From contig JACFNY010000170.1 in the NCBI GenBank assembly GCA_019454625.1, positions 1-5,182 on the forward strand: DNA of 5,182 nucleotides, given 5' to 3'. The notes beneath the pieces were generated by a model. The model was not told the origin of the DNA and did no database searches. It saw nothing but the letters and a program-made list of their open reading frames with translations. The position numbers were made by a program, and so were the translations under genes. Source of the stretch: Sphingomonadaceae bacterium. Lineage in GTDB: Bacteria > Pseudomonadota > Alphaproteobacteria > Sphingomonadales > Sphingomonadaceae. The number at the start of each line of letters is the position of its first letter. Within the stretch, counting starts at the first letter, position 1. Shown here piece after piece: positions 1 to 5,105 of the stretch.

Positions 1-129
1 CAGCTCGCCGACCGAGGTTTCCCCCTTCGCCAGCAGCGTGCCGAGCAGGCGCAGCCGCGTCTCGTGCCCGAGCGTCCGCATGAGCTCGGCCATGCGTTCC
101 GGATCGGCATCGGGCAGGGGATCAGCCAT
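1..129 (-). CDS. ArsR-family HTH transcriptional regulator, N-terminal part (cut by window edge)
   Basis: The start ATG lies at 127-129 on the minus strand, and 43 codons read open to the window edge. The visible protein begins MADPLPDADPERMAELMRTL and continues with GHETRLRLLGTLL, then KGETSVGEL. The pattern 'LGHETRLRLLGTLLAKGETSVGEL' is the classic first half of the ArsR/SmtB winged helix-turn-helix, where a helix with x-xxxRLxIL is followed by a short turn and the 'sVgeL' start of the next helix. Family knowledge: these are small dimeric repressors that sense metals, reactive sulfur species or redox state, and they usually control their own operon. The start overlaps the stop of the upstream peroxiredoxin gene by 8 bases (ATGGCTGA), so the two are co-transcribed and probably translationally coupled. 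No cysteine is present in the visible part, so the inducer cannot be predicted. The C-terminal sensor part is outside the window. Confidence 0.85.
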   Translation of the reverse strand, partial: MADPLPDADPERMAELMRTLGHETRLRLLGTLLAKGETSVGEL

Positions 130-778
130 CGCGCCCGGCTCCGGGATCGGGCGCGCTGCGGCAGAACCACAGCGGGTCGTCGCCGCGCGCCAGCAGCGCC
201 GCCTGATCCTGATCGGGCGGCAGCAGCACGTCGCCGCCGGGCCGCCAGCCTTCCGGCGTCACGATGTTGTCGCTGTCGACACGCTGCAACGCCGCCACCA
301 CGCGCAGCATCTCCTCCACGGACCGGCCGATCGTCGCGGGATAGGCGGTGATCGCGCGGATGATGCCGTCGGGGTCGATGACGTAGGTGGAGCGCATCGT
401 CGCGGCGTCGGGCGCGCGGTCGGCGATCATGCCGTAGGCGCGGCCGATGACGAGCGAGGCGTCCTCGACGATCGGGAAGCTGACGGTGACGCCGAAGGCG
501 TCTCGGATGGCGCGGATCCAGGCGAGATGCGCGTAGAGGCTGTCGACCGACACGGCCATCAGCGCGCAGCCGAGCGCCGCGAAGCGATCGGCGGCACGGG
601 CCAGCGCCACGAACTCGCTGGTGCAGACCGGCGTGAAGTCGGCCGGGTGCGAAAGCAGCACCAGCCAGCGCCCCCGGAAGTCGGAAAGGCGGATCACGCC
701 CATCGTCGTCCGCGCCTCGAAATTGGGGGCGGGGTCGCCGATCTGCGGGCCTGCCGCGCTGTTCGCTTCCGCCGTCAT
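122..778 (-). CDS. Peroxiredoxin of the Prx6 (AhpC/TSA) family, 218 aa
   Basis: This enzyme reduces hydrogen peroxide and organic hydroperoxides through a peroxidatic cysteine, in the cytoplasm. Seen: an N-terminal 'GDPAPNFEARTTMG' (residues 14-27), the active-site motif HPADFTPVCTSEF (residues 44-56) with Pro45, Thr49 and peroxidatic Cys52, a 'VSVDSLYAHLAWI' stretch (76-88), and catalytic-type Arg129 in MRSTYVIDPDG. The C-terminal extension 'TPEGWRPGGDVLLPP' (174-188) is typical of the Prx6 branch rather than AhpC or Tpx. The length of about 218 aa fits that branch. A further cysteine, Cys206 in 'DPLWFCRS', sits where archaeal-type Prx6 proteins carry resolving cysteines, so a 2-Cys mechanism is possible; Cys71 is also present. 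The start is ATG at 776-778, with a purine-rich GGAAAGG-type sequence about 13 bases upstream. The gene heads an operon with the ArsR regulator and diverges from trxC across 50 bases. Confidence 0.93.
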   Translation of the reverse strand: MTAEANSAAGPQIGDPAPNFEARTTMGVIRLSDFRGRWLVLLSHPADFTPVCTSEFVALARAADRFAALGCALMAVSVDSLYAHLAWIRAIRDAFGVTVSFPIVEDASLVIGRAYGMIADRAPDAATMRSTYVIDPDGIIRAITAYPATIGRSVEEMLRVVAALQRVDSDNIVTPEGWRPGGDVLLPPDQDQAALLARGDDPLWFCRSAPDPGAGRDG

Positions 779-807
779 TGACGCTTCGCGGCCTTTCCCT
801 ACATAAT
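778..807 (+). promoter_or_regulatory. Candidate sigma70-type promoter for trxC
   Basis: TTGACG at 778-783 and CATAAT at 802-807 each match five of six bases of the -35 and -10 consensus, with an 18-base spacer. The -10 lies in the only AT-rich patch of the divergent region. Transcription would start near 812-815, leaving a very short leader of about 15 bases before the ATG at 829 and using part of the AGGAAAGG box. The -35 overlaps the peroxiredoxin start codon on the other strand. This is an inference from sequence match only. Confidence 0.35.
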
Positions 808-818
808 TACAGGAAAGG
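792..818. promoter_or_regulatory. Inverted repeat in the 50-bp divergent region, a possible operator that doubles as both ribosome-binding sites
   Basis: CCTTTCC (792-798) and GGAAAGG (812-818) form a perfect 7-bp inverted repeat around a 13-base AT-rich spacer containing TAATTA. The right arm lies about 10 bases before the trxC ATG and reads as its Shine-Dalgarno sequence (AGGAAAGG, 811-818). The left arm, read on the minus strand, is the purine-rich sequence before the peroxiredoxin ATG. The symmetry could be only the result of two divergent ribosome-binding sites, or it could be a regulator site, for example for the ArsR protein encoded at the left edge. ArsR operators are usually imperfect AT-rich 12-2-12 palindromes, so the fit is only loose. 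Confidence 0.4.
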
Positions 819-828
819 TGTAATAACC

Positions 829-1293
829 ATGGCGGACGGAGTAAAGCAGGCGGCCGATCCCCTGATGATCGTTTGCCCCGCCTGCGGGGCCGCCAACCGC
901 GTCCCGGCGGCGCGGCTCGGGCAGACGCCGCGCTGCGGGCGCTGCAAGGTCCCGCTTTTCACTGGCAAGCCGCTCGATCTCGATGCTGCCGGGTTCGAAC
1001 GCCGGATGAAAACCGAAAGCCTGCCGCTGCTCGTCGATTTCTGAGCGTCGTGGTGCGGCCCCTGCCGCGCGATGGCCCCGGCGTTCGCGGCGGCGGCGCA
1101 GGCGCTCGAGCCTCATGTCCGGCTCGGCAAGGTCGATACGGAGGCCGAGCAGCAGATCGCGGGCCGCTATGCGATCCGGTCGATCCCGACCATGATCCTG
1201 TTCGCGCACGGCCGCGAGGTGGCGCGCACGGCGGGCGCGATGGACCGGAACGCGATCGTCGGCTGGGCGCGCCGGCATGTGGCGGGCTGCTGA
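829..1293 (+). pseudogene. trxC: Thioredoxin 2 (TrxC-type), interrupted by an in-frame TGA at codon 72
   Basis: Read through the TGA, this frame encodes a complete 154-codon thioredoxin 2. Residues 16-39 hold a zinc ribbon of two CxxC pairs (C16PAC19 and C36GRC39), the hallmark of TrxC. The thioredoxin domain follows, with LPLLVDF (65-71), the stop, then ASWCGPCRAM with the redox cysteines C76 and C79, KVDTE (101-105), and the cis-proline loop SIPTMILF with P120. The TGA (1042-1044) replaces the conserved Trp of DFWASWCGPC, a one-base change from TGG. The rest of the frame is open and well conserved. TGA is used as a normal stop by all the neighbouring complete genes, so it does not encode Trp here. 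As written, translation gives only a 71-aa zinc-ribbon fragment. ATG 1072 could restart but lies after the CGPC motif, so no product would have the active site. The true start is ATG 829, with AGGAAAGG 10 bases upstream. A recent nonsense mutation, a sequencing error or readthrough are all possible. Confidence 0.85.
1042..1044 (+). other. In-frame TGA at the conserved Trp position of trxC
   Basis: The codons run GTC GAT TTC TGA GCG TCG TGG TGC GGC CCC TGC, giving VDF-stop-ASWCGPC. In thioredoxins this position is the first Trp of the DFWAxWCGPC motif. A seven-pair potential stem, GTGCGGC (1053-1059) with GCCGCGC (1064-1070) and loop CCCT, lies 8 bases after the TGA. It arises from the CGPC codons and is not evidence of recoding by itself. 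Confidence 0.9.
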
Positions 1294-1444
1294 AGCCAGG
1301 CACCTCGGATCGTCGCCTGCCCCGGCCCGTGCCCCGACCCGCGCACGGAACGGCCTGCCCCGTTTCTCGCCCGGAAGATCGGAGTCGGGCTTATCCGCGC
1401 GTGCGGGGCGGCCTAGCTGGCCGGGTGTCAGTCAGGGGTCGCGT
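1294..1444. other. 151-bp intergenic stretch after trxC
   Basis: I see no convincing gene here. It contains a 10-bp direct repeat GCCTGCCCCG (1315-1324 and 1353-1362), a possible hairpin CCGTGC/GCACGG (1327-1332 with 1343-1348) and a small hairpin CGGCC-TAGCT-GGCCG (1409-1423). No T-run follows any of them, so an intrinsic terminator is not supported. The clear functional element is AGGGG at 1434-1438, six bases before the next ATG. Confidence 0.5.
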
Positions 1445-1795
1445 ATGGGTCCGGAAGTGTTCGCCAGCCAGATCAACGCCATGGTGCAGGCAGGGGCGCT
1501 GCTCACCAGACGGGCGGACGTGATCCTGCAAGCCGTCGCCGCGGCGGATGTGACGGACGCCGATGCGCTCAATGCCATCGCGAAGGCGGTTTCGGACGGC
1601 CACGTCTCCGAAGACCAGCTGCGCGTGCTGATGGAGCGCGCGCCGGCCTTTGCCGACATGCTGCGCGGCGGGCTGCGTCCCCTCCTCGGTCCCGCCACCG
1701 AGGCGCGGCTCGCGAACCTGGCGCGCCACGGCCACCTCACGATTTCCGTGCTCGACCGGGCGCTCTGCAACGTGCTGCGGGCGAAGGCGGCCTGA
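1445..1795 (+). CDS. Hypothetical helical protein, 116 aa, not recognised
   Basis: I do not recognise this protein. It begins MGPEVFASQINAMVQAGALL and is rich in Ala, Leu, Arg and Asp, with regular amphipathic helix-like spacing throughout. It has no signal peptide, no membrane segment and a single cysteine (Cys108), so it is probably a soluble cytoplasmic helical bundle. The segment DAIAKAV-like 'ALNAIAKAVSDGHVSEDQLRV'-type region (about 41-61) and 'LRPLLGPATEARLANLA' (about 77-93) look like helix-turn-helix packing, but not like a clear DNA-binding HTH. The start ATG 1445 is chosen because AGGGG sits six bases upstream. The open frame extends back to 1277, but that part overlaps trxC and is low-complexity Arg/Pro/Ser sequence. 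The gene stands alone, with 151 bases before it and 85 after it, and its codon bias resembles its neighbours. Confidence 0.7.
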   Translation: MGPEVFASQINAMVQAGALLTRRADVILQAVAAADVTDADALNAIAKAVSDGHVSEDQLRVLMERAPAFADMLRGGLRPLLGPATEARLANLARHGHLTISVLDRALCNVLRAKAA

Positions 1796-1854
1796 AACCT
1801 TTGTGGGAGCGTTGACCGGCCCGGCCGTCGTTGCTGTTCCGTGCTGACAGGCGG

Positions 1855-1882
1855 CGGCGCCATCGGTATCTATCGGCGCCAT
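1855..1882. repeat. 9-bp direct repeat CGGCGCCAT around the start of the next gene
   Basis: CGGCGCCAT occurs at 1855-1863 and again at 1874-1882, a 19-base period; the second copy includes the first two bases of the ATG at 1881. The GGCGCC cores are self-complementary, so the leader could also fold into a 6-bp GC hairpin with a 13-base loop ending directly before the start codon. No good Shine-Dalgarno sequence is visible in this leader. Confidence 0.5.
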
Positions 1883-2765
1883 GCCATCTGCGGCTCTCTT
1901 GACGATCGCGCTGATGCTCGCGCCGACAGCGGCGACGGGCGAGCCGCCTGTCGTCCCCGAAGCGGTGCTGGACGGCGACCCCGAGACGCTGCCGCCCGCG
2001 CCGCCCGCCGCCGCGGACACCACGCCGGACCCCAGCCTGCTTGCGTTGCAGCCGGCAACGACGCGGCTTTTCCATGCGCTGAAAGGCGGCGCAGACGACG
2101 AGGAGCTTGAAAAGCTCGTCTCGGCGGTGGTGGTCGAGCTCGACGTGAACTGCCCGCGCGTTCGCGAGTACCAGGTGTTCCGCTCTTCCGCGCGGGCCCG
2201 GACGCTCAAGGTGAAATGCACCGAGCGGCCGCTCTACGCGATCACCGTGGGGGCGTCGGGCGAGGGCTTCGTTTCGGGCGGCGACGGCACCATCGACCAG
2301 ATGCGCCTGCAGGACGGCCCCATCAAGGCCGTGATGGGCCTCCGCGTCGAGGAGTATCTGGCGAACGAACAGGCCCAGGCGCGCGCCGCGCAAAGCCCGG
2401 ATGGCGACGCGGCACTGCCCGCCGACGCGCGCGCGGCGCAGCGCACGGTGGAAACGCACCGGGGCCGCCAGTGGCTCGCGGGCCTCGCGATGGGCGTCGG
2501 CCTTGCGGCCGCGAGCGCGGTGCTCTGGCTGATCGTGCGCGAGCGGCGGCGGCAGCGCCGCGCCTATTCGCGCTGGCGCGGCCTCGATACGGCTGCGAAG
2601 GACCAGCTCGTCGAGCAATCCGAAGAGGTCTATCCCAACCTCTACCGGCATCCCGAGGGCGTGTTCATCGCGCGCGGGCGGCGGGGCAAGCGCCGCCTGT
2701 TCTCCTCGCTCGTGCTCGCCTATCTCTACGCGAGCCGGGGCATCAAGCTGTTCGAGATCCGCTGA
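1881..2765 (+). CDS. Exported, single-pass membrane protein of unknown function, 294 aa
   Basis: I cannot name this protein, but its architecture is clear. Residues 1-20 (MPSAALLTIALMLAPTAATG) look like a cleavable Sec signal peptide. A Pro/Ala-rich linker spans about 21-58. A predicted periplasmic domain of about 59-155 contains two cysteines, Cys91 and Cys113, that could form a disulfide. A charged linker rich in Ala and Gln spans about 160-195. A membrane segment, WLAGLAMGVGLAAASAVLWLIV (residues 198-219), precedes RERRRQRR, so by the positive-inside rule the C-terminal ~75 residues would be cytoplasmic. That tail ends RRLFSSLVLAYLYASRGIKLFEIR. An in-frame TGA at 1845-1847 limits how far upstream the start can lie; ATG 1881 is the only start that gives a full signal peptide, although it lacks a clear Shine-Dalgarno sequence. 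The stop is 2 bases before the TusA-like gene, so the two are almost certainly one operon. A membrane scaffold or sensor is possible, but function is unknown. Confidence 0.82.
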   Translation: MPSAALLTIALMLAPTAATGEPPVVPEAVLDGDPETLPPAPPAAADTTPDPSLLALQPATTRLFHALKGGADDEELEKLVSAVVVELDVNCPRVREYQVFRSSARARTLKVKCTERPLYAITVGASGEGFVSGGDGTIDQMRLQDGPIKAVMGLRVEEYLANEQAQARAAQSPDGDAALPADARAAQRTVETHRGRQWLAGLAMGVGLAAASAVLWLIVRERRRQRRAYSRWRGLDTAAKDQLVEQSEEVYPNLYRHPEGVFIARGRRGKRRLFSSLVLAYLYASRGIKLFEIR

Positions 2766-2767
2766 GC

Positions 2768-2995
2768 GTGGCGGACGCGGCGGTCGTGCGGGTGGATGCG
2801 CGCGGGATGCGCTGTCCGCTGCCCGTGCTCAGGCTCGCGCGCGCGCTCCGCGAGCATCCCGAGGCGACCGAGTTCGAGCTTGTCGCAGACGATCCCGCCG
2901 CGGCGCGCGACGTGCCGGCCTTCGCCGGGGAGCAGGGCATCGAGGCGGCGGAAACGGGGCCGCTCCGCTGGCGGATCAGGCGGATGGCGGCCTGA
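2768..2995 (+). CDS. TusA/SirA-family sulfur-carrier-like protein, 75 aa, GTG start
   Basis: The translation from GTG 2768 begins MADAAVVRVDARGMRCPLPV. DARGMRCPLPVLRLARAL (residues 10-27) is the TusA signature, with the CPxP motif at Cys16-Pro17-Leu18-Pro19; Cys16 is the residue that carries persulfide sulfur in the family. The second half, FELVADDPAAARDVPAFAGE, matches the 'DDPaA..Dip.f' strand-helix region of the fold. The length of 75 aa is normal. Family members pass sulfur from cysteine desulfurases or rhodaneses to acceptors such as the tRNA thiolation pathway, or act in sulfur oxidation, but many small TusA-like proteins have unknown partners. I therefore give no gene symbol. GTG is chosen because it follows the upstream stop by only 2 bases, which implies translational coupling, and because it places the conserved strand at the N-terminus. 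The protein is cytoplasmic. Confidence 0.85.
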   Translation: MADAAVVRVDARGMRCPLPVLRLARALREHPEATEFELVADDPAAARDVPAFAGEQGIEAAETGPLRWRIRRMAA

Positions 2996-3080
2996 GCGCC
3001 GGGCCTTTCGGGCCTGTCATCTTCGCCATTTGCGCCCATCCCCGATTCGTGCAGCATGATGCGGAACGGGGAGGAATGAG
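2996..3080. other. 85-bp intergenic region before the alkylsulfatase gene
   Basis: A possible 6-bp stem (3000-3005 with 3011-3016, including one G-U pair, loop TTTCG) follows the TusA-like stop. It lacks a following T-run, so it is at best a weak transcription end. A strong Shine-Dalgarno sequence, GGGGAGGAA (3068-3076), lies just before the alkylsulfatase start. No promoter matches well. Confidence 0.35.
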
Positions 3081-5009
3081 ATGATGCGTGCGTGGATCGT
3101 GGCGATGCTCGTGGCGGCGCATCCCGCAGCGGCGGAAGCGCCGAGCGCAGCGACGAAGGCCGCGAACGGCGCGGCGGCGGCGGCATTGCCGTTCGGGGAC
3201 ACCGAGGATTTCGATTTCGCGCGGCGCGGCCTCGTGGCGCGGCCGGACGCGGACGTGACCGGGCCGGACGGCCGCGTGATCCGGTCGTTCGCCGACGACG
3301 CGAAGATCGCGGGCCCGGCGCCCGATACGGTGAACCCGAGCTTGTGGCGGAACGCGCAGCTGGTGAGCGGGTCCGGCCTGTTCGAAGTGGTGCCCGGCAT
3401 CTGGCAGGTGCGCGGCTACGATCTTTCGAACATGACGCTGATCCGGGGCAAGACCGGCTTCGTCGTCGTCGATCCGCTGACCACGGTGGAGACCGCGCGC
3501 GCCGCGATGGCGCTCGCCCGGCGGCACATCGGCGACCTGCCGGTGGCGGCGGTGATCTACACGCACAGCCACATCGACCACTTCGGCGGCGTGCGCGGCA
3601 TCGTCGAGGAGGCGGACGTGAAGGCGGGCAAGGTGCGCATCTACGCGCCCGACGGCTTCATGGCGCACGCCACCTCCGAGAACGTGATCGCCGGGCCGGC
3701 GATGAGCCGCCGTGCCGTCTTCATGTTCGGGAACATGCTGGAGCGCGGCCCGGAGGGGATCGTCTCGGCCGGGATCGGACCGGTGGTGGCGGGCGGGACC
3801 TACAGCCTGATCGCGCCCACGGACGTGATCCGGGCGGGCGGCGAGGCCGTGCGGATCGACGGGCTCGCCTTCGAGTTCCAGTTGACGCCCGGAACCGAGG
3901 CCCCCGCCGAGATGAACTTCTACCTGCCGGACTTCCGTGCGCTCTGCCTCGCCGAGAACGCGAACGGCGCGATGCACAACGTGCTGACGCCGCGCGGCGC
4001 GCTGGTCCGCGATGCCAAGGTCTGGGCGGATTACCTGACGGAGGCGCTCACCCGCTTCGGGGACCGCAGCGACGTGGTGTTCACCTCGCACTTCTGGCCG
4101 CGTTGGGGCGGCGAGACGCTGCGGCGCTACATGGCGCTGCACCGCGACGCCTACAAATACCTGCACGACCAGAGCGTTCGCATGATGAACGCCGGGCTGA
4201 ACGGCAACGCGATCGCCGAGGCGATCGCGCTTCCGCCCGAGCTTGCGAACGCGTGGTTCAACCGGCCCAACTACGGTTCGCTGAAGTTCAATGCCCGCGC
4301 CGTCTACCAGCGCTACATGGGGCACTACGACGGCAACCCCGCGCACCTCGATCCGCTGCCGGACGTGGAACGCGGCAAGCGCCTCGTCGCCGCGATGGGC
4401 GGCGCGAAGAAGGTGCTCGCCGAGGCCGCGAAGGCGCGGAAGGCAGGGGACGAGCGCTGGGCGGCGGAACTCCTCTCCCACCTCGTGATGGCGGAGCCCG
4501 AGAACGCCCGCGCCCGCGAAATGCTCGCCGCCAGCTTCGAGCAGATGGCATGGGCCGCCGAAACCGCACCGTGGCGCAACATCTATTTGTCCGGCGCGCG
4601 CGAGCTGCGCGGGCTCCCCACGAGCGGCGGTGGGGCGAACACGGCCGAAATCGCCATGTCGACGCCGCTCGCCGACCTGCTCGACCTCATAGCGGTGCGT
4701 CTGTCGCCCGAAAAGGCGGCGGGCGCCGACCTTTCCGTCGGCATCGTGCTGCCCGACAGCGGCGAGCGCCGCCTCGTCAGCGTGCGGAACCGCGTGCTCG
4801 TGCATCAGGCGTGGACGGAAGGCGCTGCCCCGGCGGTGACGCTCACCGGCCCGCGCCGCGTGTTCCTCGGCCTCGTCGGCGGGCAGGTGAAGGCGGCGGA
4901 CGCGGTGGAGAAGGGCATCCTCCGGATCGACGGCGACACAGCGCAGTTGCAGCGCTTCACCGGCCTTTTCGAGCCGCCGCCGCCGAGCTTCGGCCTCGCG
5001 CTTCCCTGA
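3081..5009 (+). CDS. Secreted/periplasmic alkylsulfatase, SdsA1-type metallo-beta-lactamase fold, 642 aa
   Basis: This enzyme hydrolyses primary alkyl sulfates such as dodecyl sulfate to the alcohol and sulfate (type III, Zn-dependent sulfatase). A signal peptide at residues 1-20 (MMRAWIVAMLVAAHPAAAEA) sends it out of the cytoplasm. The metallo-beta-lactamase domain (about 95-345) holds the THSHIDHFGG motif with His162, His164, Asp166 and His167, then Glu273 in TPGTEAPAEM, Glu292 in LAENANGAMHN, and His337 in FTSHFWPRWGGE. Compared with the Pseudomonas SdsA1 numbering as I recall it, every one of these is offset by exactly 7, so the binuclear metal site looks complete. An alkylsulfatase dimerisation region follows (about 350-490), then an SCP2-like C-terminal domain (about 520-640) that may bind the alkyl chain. 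The length is close to the roughly 658 aa of SdsA1. Start ATG 3081 is preceded by GGAGG at six bases; the next codon is also ATG. The substrate could be a detergent, a natural sulfate ester, or for sulfur scavenging. Confidence 0.95.
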   Translation: MMRAWIVAMLVAAHPAAAEAPSAATKAANGAAAAALPFGDTEDFDFARRGLVARPDADVTGPDGRVIRSFADDAKIAGPAPDTVNPSLWRNAQLVSGSGLFEVVPGIWQVRGYDLSNMTLIRGKTGFVVVDPLTTVETARAAMALARRHIGDLPVAAVIYTHSHIDHFGGVRGIVEEADVKAGKVRIYAPDGFMAHATSENVIAGPAMSRRAVFMFGNMLERGPEGIVSAGIGPVVAGGTYSLIAPTDVIRAGGEAVRIDGLAFEFQLTPGTEAPAEMNFYLPDFRALCLAENANGAMHNVLTPRGALVRDAKVWADYLTEALTRFGDRSDVVFTSHFWPRWGGETLRRYMALHRDAYKYLHDQSVRMMNAGLNGNAIAEAIALPPELANAWFNRPNYGSLKFNARAVYQRYMGHYDGNPAHLDPLPDVERGKRLVAAMGGAKKVLAEAAKARKAGDERWAAELLSHLVMAEPENARAREMLAASFEQMAWAAETAPWRNIYLSGARELRGLPTSGGGANTAEIAMSTPLADLLDLIAVRLSPEKAAGADLSVGIVLPDSGERRLVSVRNRVLVHQAWTEGAAPAVTLTGPRRVFLGLVGGQVKAADAVEKGILRIDGDTAQLQRFTGLFEPPPPSFGLALP

Positions 5010-5105
5010 TCCCCTGCGTAACCACCCGGCAAGCATCGGCGGAAACCAAAACTTTACCTGCGTGGCGGAAGATCGCCTGCGCAGAATAAGGTAAGGATCG
5101 CGCGC
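5010..5105. other. 96-bp intergenic region with small repeats
   Basis: TTACCT (5054-5059) and AGGTAA (5089-5094) form a 6-bp inverted repeat 29 bases apart, the second arm running into the Shine-Dalgarno sequence AAGGA (5093-5097) of the next gene. Direct repeats GGCGGAA (5038-5044, 5064-5070) and CCTGCG (5057-5062, 5076-5081) are also present. The region is more A-rich than its surroundings and may hold the promoter of the following gene, but no -35/-10 pair fits well, and no terminator is visible for the alkylsulfatase. Confidence 0.35.

Noticed and set aside
38..781. A 247-codon plus-strand frame opposite the peroxiredoxin
   Set aside because: The translation is dominated by Arg, His, Ala and Asp with no motif, while the minus strand encodes a clear peroxiredoxin.
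778..828. An upstream start for trxC at TTG 778
   Set aside because: It would add 17 residues with no family match across the divergent promoter region. ATG 829 has a well-placed Shine-Dalgarno sequence and gives the normal TrxC N-terminus.
1042..1044. Selenocysteine insertion at the trxC TGA
   Set aside because: Known selenocysteine thioredoxins place it at a CxxC position. Here both CGPC cysteines are TGC and the TGA is at a Trp position, so selenocysteine makes no chemical sense.
1042..1044. A genetic code in which TGA means Trp
   Set aside because: The peroxiredoxin, both hypothetical genes, the TusA-like gene and the alkylsulfatase all end at TGA at the expected length, and TGG is used freely for Trp.
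1277..1444. N-terminal extension of the 116-aa protein
   Set aside because: It overlaps the end of trxC and encodes low-complexity Arg/Pro/Ser/Ala sequence, whereas ATG 1445 has AGGGG six bases upstream.
1812..1840. TTGACC (1812-1817) as a -35 box for the membrane-protein gene
   Set aside because: At the proper spacing the -10 would be TGTTCC, which is a poor match, so I do not call a promoter.
3000..3016. Intrinsic terminator after the TusA-like gene
   Set aside because: The stem is short with a G-U pair and is not followed by a run of T.
2976..5036. A 686-codon open frame on the minus strand across the alkylsulfatase gene, and a 665-codon plus-strand frame at 3092-5089
   Set aside because: Both are rich in Arg, His, Gly and Ala with no domain pattern. 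They are open because the GC-rich third positions of the real gene make stops rare in other frames. The alkylsulfatase frame has a full set of catalytic residues.
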